The notes under the pieces: model-generated
The model's database searches: none
Seen by the model: the letters and a program-made list of their open reading frames with translations, nothing else
Told to the model about the DNA's origin: nothing
Shown: piece after piece, positions 23,503 to 26,791 of the stretch
Layout of the letters: each line of letters begins with the position of its first letter
Position numbering within the stretch: position 1 is the first letter of the stretch
DNA from: JAPLDB01 sp038230515
GTDB taxonomy: Bacteria > Bacteroidota > Bacteroidia > AKYH767-A > 2013-40CM-41-45
DNA: 26,791 nucleotides
NCBI GenBank assembly: GCA_038230515.1
Contig: JBBRND010000045.1
Span: forward strand, 1 to 26,791
Direction: 5' to 3'
Made by a program: the position numbers and the translations under genes

Positions 23503-24414
23503 TTACCGCTGCACTCCGGTGCTCAATTCCAATTCTGCACCTTCCTCGGCAAGATGGGCAGCAATTTTTTCCATCAGCCACATCGGTGTGCTGGTGGCTC
23601 CGCAGATGCCTACAGTTTCAACATCCTTAAACCATTCAGAAAGAATCTCTGTAACATCAGAAATAAAATAAGAGCGCGCATTGTTCGCCTGGCACACAAT
23701 GTATAGTGCTTTGCCGTTCGAACTTTTCTTTCCGCTTACAAAAAGTATTACATCGTGTGCTTTTGCAAAGCGCATCAGTTGCGGTTCGCGGTTGCTTACC
23801 TGGCGGCAGAGCGTATCGTTCACCACCAGATCGCCTTCTTCAAGAGAACCTCTTGCGTCCAGAATTTTTTCCTGAATCATGCGCTCCATGTTTTCGAACC
23901 CCGCAGTACTCTTGGTGGTTTGAGAAAAGAGATGAATGGGTTTATGAAAATCTACTTTTGCAAGATCATCTTCTGTTTTTACAATGATGGCTTGAGCATT
24001 GGTTTGTCCCACGAGTCCGTTTACTTCGGCATGTCCGGCTTCACCGTAAATCACGATTTGCCCGTGGTCTTCTTCCGCATCATCAAAACTGTTTCGCACG
24101 CGGTTCTGAAGCTTGAGCACTACAGGGCATGAGGCATCAATCAATTCAATATTATTTTTGAGAGCGAGCTGATAGGTTTCGGGCGGCTCGCCATGTGCAC
24201 GGATAAGTACTTTGCAATCGCGGAGGTTTGCGAGCTGCTCATGATTGATAATCTCCAACCCTTTGCCGCGAAGGCGATCCACTTCCATGTTGTTGTGAAC
24301 AATGTCGCCCAGGCAATACAATTTTTTATCGCGCTCCAGTTCTTCCTCTGCCATCTGGATAGCATACACCACACCGAAACAAAAACCGCTGTGAGGATCA
24401 ATGGTGACTTTCAT
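23503..24414 (-). CDS. ispH: 4-hydroxy-3-methylbut-2-enyl diphosphate reductase
   Basis: The 303-residue protein carries the three Fe-S ligands Cys12 (SGFCFGV), Cys96 (DASCPVV) and Cys203 (DTLCRQVSNRE). It also has the substrate-site residues His40 (DIVHNN), His128 and Glu130 (GHAEVNG) and SSN in GKKSSNGKA. Family knowledge: the last step of the MEP pathway, making IPP and DMAPP. It is monocistronic. A perfect TAACTTTG box lies four bases before the ATG, suggesting a leaderless message. It is divergent from hicB, whose own -7 box is equally close. The gap 23385-23502 holds nothing else I can support. Confidence 0.96.
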   Translation of the reverse strand: MKVTIDPHSGFCFGVVYAIQMAEEELERDKKLYCLGDIVHNNMEVDRLRGKGLEIINHEQLANLRDCKVLIRAHGEPPETYQLALKNNIELIDASCPVVLKLQNRVRNSFDDAEEDHGQIVIYGEAGHAEVNGLVGQTNAQAIIVKTEDDLAKVDFHKPIHLFSQTTKSTAGFENMERMIQEKILDARGSLEEGDLVVNDTLCRQVSNREPQLMRFAKAHDVILFVSGKKSSNGKALYIVCQANNARSYFISDVTEILSEWFKDVETVGICGATSTPMWLMEKIAAHLAEEGAELELSTGVQR

Positions 24415-24418
24415 GAGG

Positions 24419-24426
24419 CAAAGTTA
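24419..24426 (-). promoter_or_regulatory. -7 element of ispH, adjacent to the start codon
   Basis: TAACTTTG on the minus strand, a perfect TAnnTTTG match, ends four bases before the ispH ATG. No convincing TTG (-33) is present at the usual distance. Confidence 0.45.
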
Positions 24427-24494
24427 CTCGTTATTTGTTAATCGCTATTCTGGAATTACGAAGTTAGCGCCACGCGTATGTTGAAGAAAAAAAT

Positions 24495-24502
24495 TACCTT
24501 TG
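24495..24502 (+). promoter_or_regulatory. -7 element of hicBA, adjacent to the start codon
   Basis: TACCTTTG, a perfect TAnnTTTG match, ends four bases before the hicB ATG at 24507. The closest TTG (24481-24483) is only 11 bases upstream, too near for a normal -33. Confidence 0.45.
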
Positions 24503-24506
24503 AAGA

Positions 24507-24725
24507 ATGAAAAATGTCACACTTAAAAATTTAATCTGGAAAGAAGGAAAATATTATGTGGCGCAATGCCTCAACGTAGATGTGTCGAGTTTCGGAAATA
24601 CAAAAACAGAAGCATTGGCAAATCTTAATGAAGCGCTTGATTTGTATTTTGAAGATTTTAAGGATAAAAATTTTTCGAAAGTTGAGCGGCTTGAGATCAT
24701 TACCTCCCGTTTAAAGTATGCCTAA
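24507..24725 (+). CDS. hicB: HicB-like antitoxin
   Basis: The 72-residue protein matches the HicB partial RNase-H-like fold: GKYYVAQCLNVDVSSFGNTK then EALANLNEALDLYFED. No separate DNA-binding domain is visible at the C-terminus, which makes it one of the short HicB forms. Family knowledge: it binds and neutralises the HicA mRNA interferase. It overlaps hicA by eight bases. The order is antitoxin then toxin, the reverse of E. coli hicAB but usual in many other phyla. Confidence 0.85.
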   Translation: MKNVTLKNLIWKEGKYYVAQCLNVDVSSFGNTKTEALANLNEALDLYFEDFKDKNFSKVERLEIITSRLKYA

Positions 24726-24927
24726 GCTTTTTTCTTCTGCGCATATCTGTAAAGTTTTATTGAAGAATGGTTTTGTTCTTGTTTCGCAAAAAGGAAGTCA
24801 TGCGAAGTTTAGAAAAGGTGGCAATCCCACACGTACTGTGATTGTGCCAATGAATAAAAAAGAAATTCCTTACGGCACTTTTCGCTCTATTGTAAGGCAA
24901 TCGGGTTTAGCCGAATCGCAATTTTAG
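24718..24927 (+). CDS. hicA: HicA-like mRNA interferase toxin
   Basis: The 69-residue protein has the HicA double-stranded RNA-binding-like fold. The catalytic His28 lies in QKGSHAKFRK, followed by TVIVPMNKKEIPYGTFRSIVRQSGL, with the VP..K.E...GT...I.+..G pattern of the family. Family knowledge: HicA cleaves mRNA and tmRNA independently of the ribosome. It overlaps hicB and is convergent with the T9SS gene to its right, 12 bases away. No second copy or other mobile-element gene is near. Confidence 0.87.
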   Translation: MPKLFSSAHICKVLLKNGFVLVSQKGSHAKFRKGGNPTRTVIVPMNKKEIPYGTFRSIVRQSGLAESQF

Positions 24928-24939
24928 AGCGGAGAGATT

Positions 24940-26436
24940 TTATTGCACTACCAGTTTCTGCACCGCCCTCCAATTTTCTCCACTCACTTTTACAAAATAA
25001 ATGCCGGGAGGCAATGCACAATGTACAATGCACGATGCACGATTGTTAACTCGCTCGCTGTACATTTTCTCTCCCACTACATTGTAAATTTCTACCTGTG
25101 CATTTTGCAGTTGCGCTGTGGTGGTTATGGTGAAGGTGGTGTGGGCGGGGTTGGGATACAGAGCAAACTCTTCTTCACTTAAATTATTTTCATTTACGCT
25201 AACGTACATCCAGCAGTTGGCGGTATCGCAGCCCATGCTGTCAAGTTTAAGTATCCATATATCCTGTGTTCCTGTATCAGGCACAACCGGATTTACATCA
25301 CCAATAGCAATAAATCCGCCATCTATACATAGTCTTATATCAAGCAATTCATTCGTACTTGTATGACCGTAAATATTTCTATAGGTTCTATACCACATAC
25401 TGTCTCCAAGACCGTTAAGCTTTTCCACAAGACCCAATGAATAAAATGCAGAATCATCATAAGTAACACCTGCAGCAACAAGATCGCCATCTGGAAGTTC
25501 GGAGATAGTGAACACTCCCGTTGAATACCGCACGGGTCCCATAATATTTTGCCATAAAAGCACACCTGAAGTATCATATTTTACTACAAAAGGTTTAGAA
25601 AATGGATTTCCTCCATGAGGTACACTGTCATAAACAACAAATGCTCCAGCGCCTACCAGATTTCCATCTGAGGTTTGTAACACAGACCAGCACGCATCTT
25701 CGTAAGGCCCCCCAATAAAGCGTTGCCACTTTACATTTCCCAAGCTATCGGTTTTTATCAGCATAAAATCTCCATTCCAAGTACTGTAGTTATATCTCTC
25801 TCCTCCGATAAAATACCCACCGTCACTCGTTTGAACCACAGATTCTGCATTCTCAAAAAAACCACTTATCCCGTAATGCCTTTGCCATTCAAGGTTTCCA
25901 AATTTGTCTGTCTTGATTAGAAGAACATCGCCACGAACATCGTATGATGATGTATAGCCACAGCAAATATATCCGCTATCGCGTGTTTGCTTACATTGAT
26001 AAAAAGTTTGAAACAAGCTGTCACCAAATGATCTTGACCATATCGTATCACCTAAGTTGTTAAACACAAATAAAGTTGCGTCATCATTAATGCTACCCAC
26101 GGTATCCTCAATACCACCACCAATTGCAAAACCACCAGTAAAAGTTTTTACTAAAGAACCTGGTCCTCCAGCATAATAAGAAAGGTGGGAGGACTCGTAT
26201 GATTTAATCCAAACTGAGTTTCCAACACTGTCAATCGCAAATACTTTTAGTTTTACCAATGATGCAGTATCTAAAGTACCTATCGCGGCAACATATTTAT
26301 TTGAATCTTGAACAATGCTCCATCCGGTTTCAAAACGATCAAAGTCATACCTCTTATTAAAATACTGTTGCTGCCCTTTAGAAAAGAAAGGCGCGATCAA
26401 CAAAAGAAGAAGAAAAATTTTTCTCGTAAATTTCAC
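24940..26436 (-). CDS. T9SS-sorted beta-propeller-like repeat protein, 498 aa
   Basis: A signal peptide (MKFTRKIFLLLLLIAPFFSK, then GQQ) is followed by blades of the 'G...W...YG......AESVVQTSDGGYFIGG' type, for example SVLQTSDGNLVGAGAF and VVQTSDGGYFIGGERY, the usual beta-propeller-like repeats of Bacteroidota surface proteins. The last 70 or so residues are a T9SS type A sorting domain (YPNPAHTTFTITTT ... PPGIYFVKVSGENW). The start codon is GTG at 26436; a stop lies two codons upstream and no ATG fits the signal peptide. The sorting domain contains a 7-bp direct repeat, giving the odd sequence NNRASCIVHCAL. It is similar in kind to the truncated gene at the left end of the window. Its role is unknown. 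Confidence 0.87.
   Translation of the reverse strand: MKFTRKIFLLLLLIAPFFSKGQQQYFNKRYDFDRFETGWSIVQDSNKYVAAIGTLDTASLVKLKVFAIDSVGNSVWIKSYESSHLSYYAGGPGSLVKTFTGGFAIGGGIEDTVGSINDDATLFVFNNLGDTIWSRSFGDSLFQTFYQCKQTRDSGYICCGYTSSYDVRGDVLLIKTDKFGNLEWQRHYGISGFFENAESVVQTSDGGYFIGGERYNYSTWNGDFMLIKTDSLGNVKWQRFIGGPYEDACWSVLQTSDGNLVGAGAFVVYDSVPHGGNPFSKPFVVKYDTSGVLLWQNIMGPVRYSTGVFTISELPDGDLVAAGVTYDDSAFYSLGLVEKLNGLGDSMWYRTYRNIYGHTSTNELLDIRLCIDGGFIAIGDVNPVVPDTGTQDIWILKLDSMGCDTANCWMYVSVNENNLSEEEFALYPNPAHTTFTITTTAQLQNAQVEIYNVVGEKMYSERVNNRASCIVHCALPPGIYFVKVSGENWRAVQKLVVQ
25013..25040. repeat. Heptamer direct repeat within a T9SS sorting domain
   Basis: Four adjacent 7-bp units: AATGCAC, AATGTAC, AATGCAC, GATGCAC. 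Because 7 is not a multiple of 3, gain or loss of a unit would shift the frame and remove the last 20 or so residues of the sorting signal. Confidence 0.65.
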
Positions 26437-26440
26437 TCCT

Positions 26441-26448
26441 CAAATCTA
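26441..26448 (-). promoter_or_regulatory. -7 element adjacent to the GTG start of the 498-aa gene
   Basis: TAGATTTG on the minus strand, a perfect TAnnTTTG match, is separated by four bases (AGGA) from the GTG at 26436. No -33 TTG lies at the usual distance, and the terminator of the upstream gene occupies that place. Confidence 0.35.
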
Positions 26449-26452
26449 CAAC

Positions 26453-26487
26453 AAAAAAACAGCCCACGCTTGAAAACGCGGGCTGTT
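26453..26487 (-). terminator. Intrinsic terminator of the right-edge gene
   Basis: AACAGCCC (26458-26465) pairs with GGGCTGTT (26480-26487), with a further CG/CG pair across a mismatch. In the minus direction a run of seven T follows (26459-26453). It lies 27 bases after the stop at 26515. Confidence 0.75.
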
Positions 26488-26514
26488 AAAATTCTGATTG
26501 CAAATTCCTGTTTC

Positions 26515-26791
26515 TTACACCACCGTAACCGTCACCTGTATCGAAAGAGTTTTTCCGCTGGCGGTGGCAGTTAGTTTGTAAGCAGTGGTGGCGGCAGGGG
26601 TTACGGTTATGTTGCCGCTGGCTGCAACACTGCCTATGCCGTTATCAATGCTCACGGTAGCGCTGCCGATAATATTCCATGCAAGATTAGAGGTTGCGCC
26701 TGCTGCAATGCTTGAAGGAGTAGCGATAAAAGTGCCCGTTGGCGCACCGGCTCCGCTGCTGTATTGCACATCGAAACCCCAATCGCCCAGG
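26515..26791 (-). CDS. C-terminal fragment of an Ig-like domain protein, 5' end outside window
   Basis: The frame is open to the right edge, so the GTG at 26769 is probably internal; residues before it read LGDWGFD. The visible part is a bacterial Ig-like domain: GTFIATPSSIAAGATSNLAW, then SVSIDNGIGSV-like strands, NITVTPAATTAYKLTATASG and a final TVTV. This is the pattern of extracellular proteins in many phyla. It ends directly after the Ig domain with no T9SS sorting domain, and a clear terminator follows. Confidence 0.75.
   Translation of the reverse strand, partial: LGDWGFDVQYSSGAGAPTGTFIATPSSIAAGATSNLAWNIIGSATVSIDNGIGSVAASGNITVTPAATTAYKLTATASGKTLSIQVTVTVV

Overview
The window is chromosomal DNA of a member of the Bacteroidota. 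Four independent signs agree. Three complete surface or secreted proteins end in type IX secretion (T9SS, Por-type) C-terminal sorting domains, opened by PNP motifs. One of these also has the Bacteroidota fibronectin-like block of the 'LPIxLxSFxA ... NNDYFxxERSxDG' type. Promoter-like TAnnTTTG (-7) boxes, some with an upstream TTG (-33), lie in front of several genes. The proteins follow the low-GC codon habits of the phylum. No rRNA, tRNA, insertion sequence or CRISPR array was seen.

Layout. Positions 1-1420 (minus) hold most of an SBBP-like beta-propeller protein that runs off the left edge and has a one-base frameshift just after its signal peptide. Positions 1421-2256 are a non-coding, repeat-rich island: a nested hairpin, a perfect 12-bp inverted repeat and a 21-bp tandem array of 17 units. 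Then come a small fibronectin-like protein, a 735-residue Gly-rich T9SS protein, a thiolase, another T9SS protein and a MORN/YwqK-like repeat protein.

Positions 8568-23384 form one purine/urate catabolism locus. It contains xdhC (minus); then, on the plus strand, allantoinase, allantoicase, OHCU decarboxylase, HIU hydrolase, a Pif1-type helicase, a DUF6986 aldolase/lyase-like enzyme, the cytochrome-c-type membrane urate oxidase PuuD and a TMEM175-type channel; then, convergent on the minus strand, the molybdenum subunit of xanthine dehydrogenase, a RhuM-Fic/Doc gene and the FeS/FAD subunit. The genes spell out hypoxanthine/xanthine -> urate -> 5-hydroxyisourate -> OHCU -> S-allantoin -> allantoate -> ureidoglycolate + urea. 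No ureidoglycolate lyase, urease, purine permease or classical malate synthase is present here. The DUF6986 enzyme, related to malyl-CoA/citrate lyases, sits where a glyoxylate-consuming enzyme would be expected. I consider it the best candidate for an undescribed function.

The right end holds ispH, a hicBA toxin-antitoxin pair, a 498-residue T9SS repeat protein and the C-terminal fragment of an Ig-like protein that runs off the right edge.

Two features cross gene boundaries. Short palindromic C-rich/G-rich repeats occur in and around the purine genes and are read in frame inside xdhA and the helicase. Also, -7 boxes sit only 2-4 bases before the start codons of several genes, which suggests leaderless transcripts.
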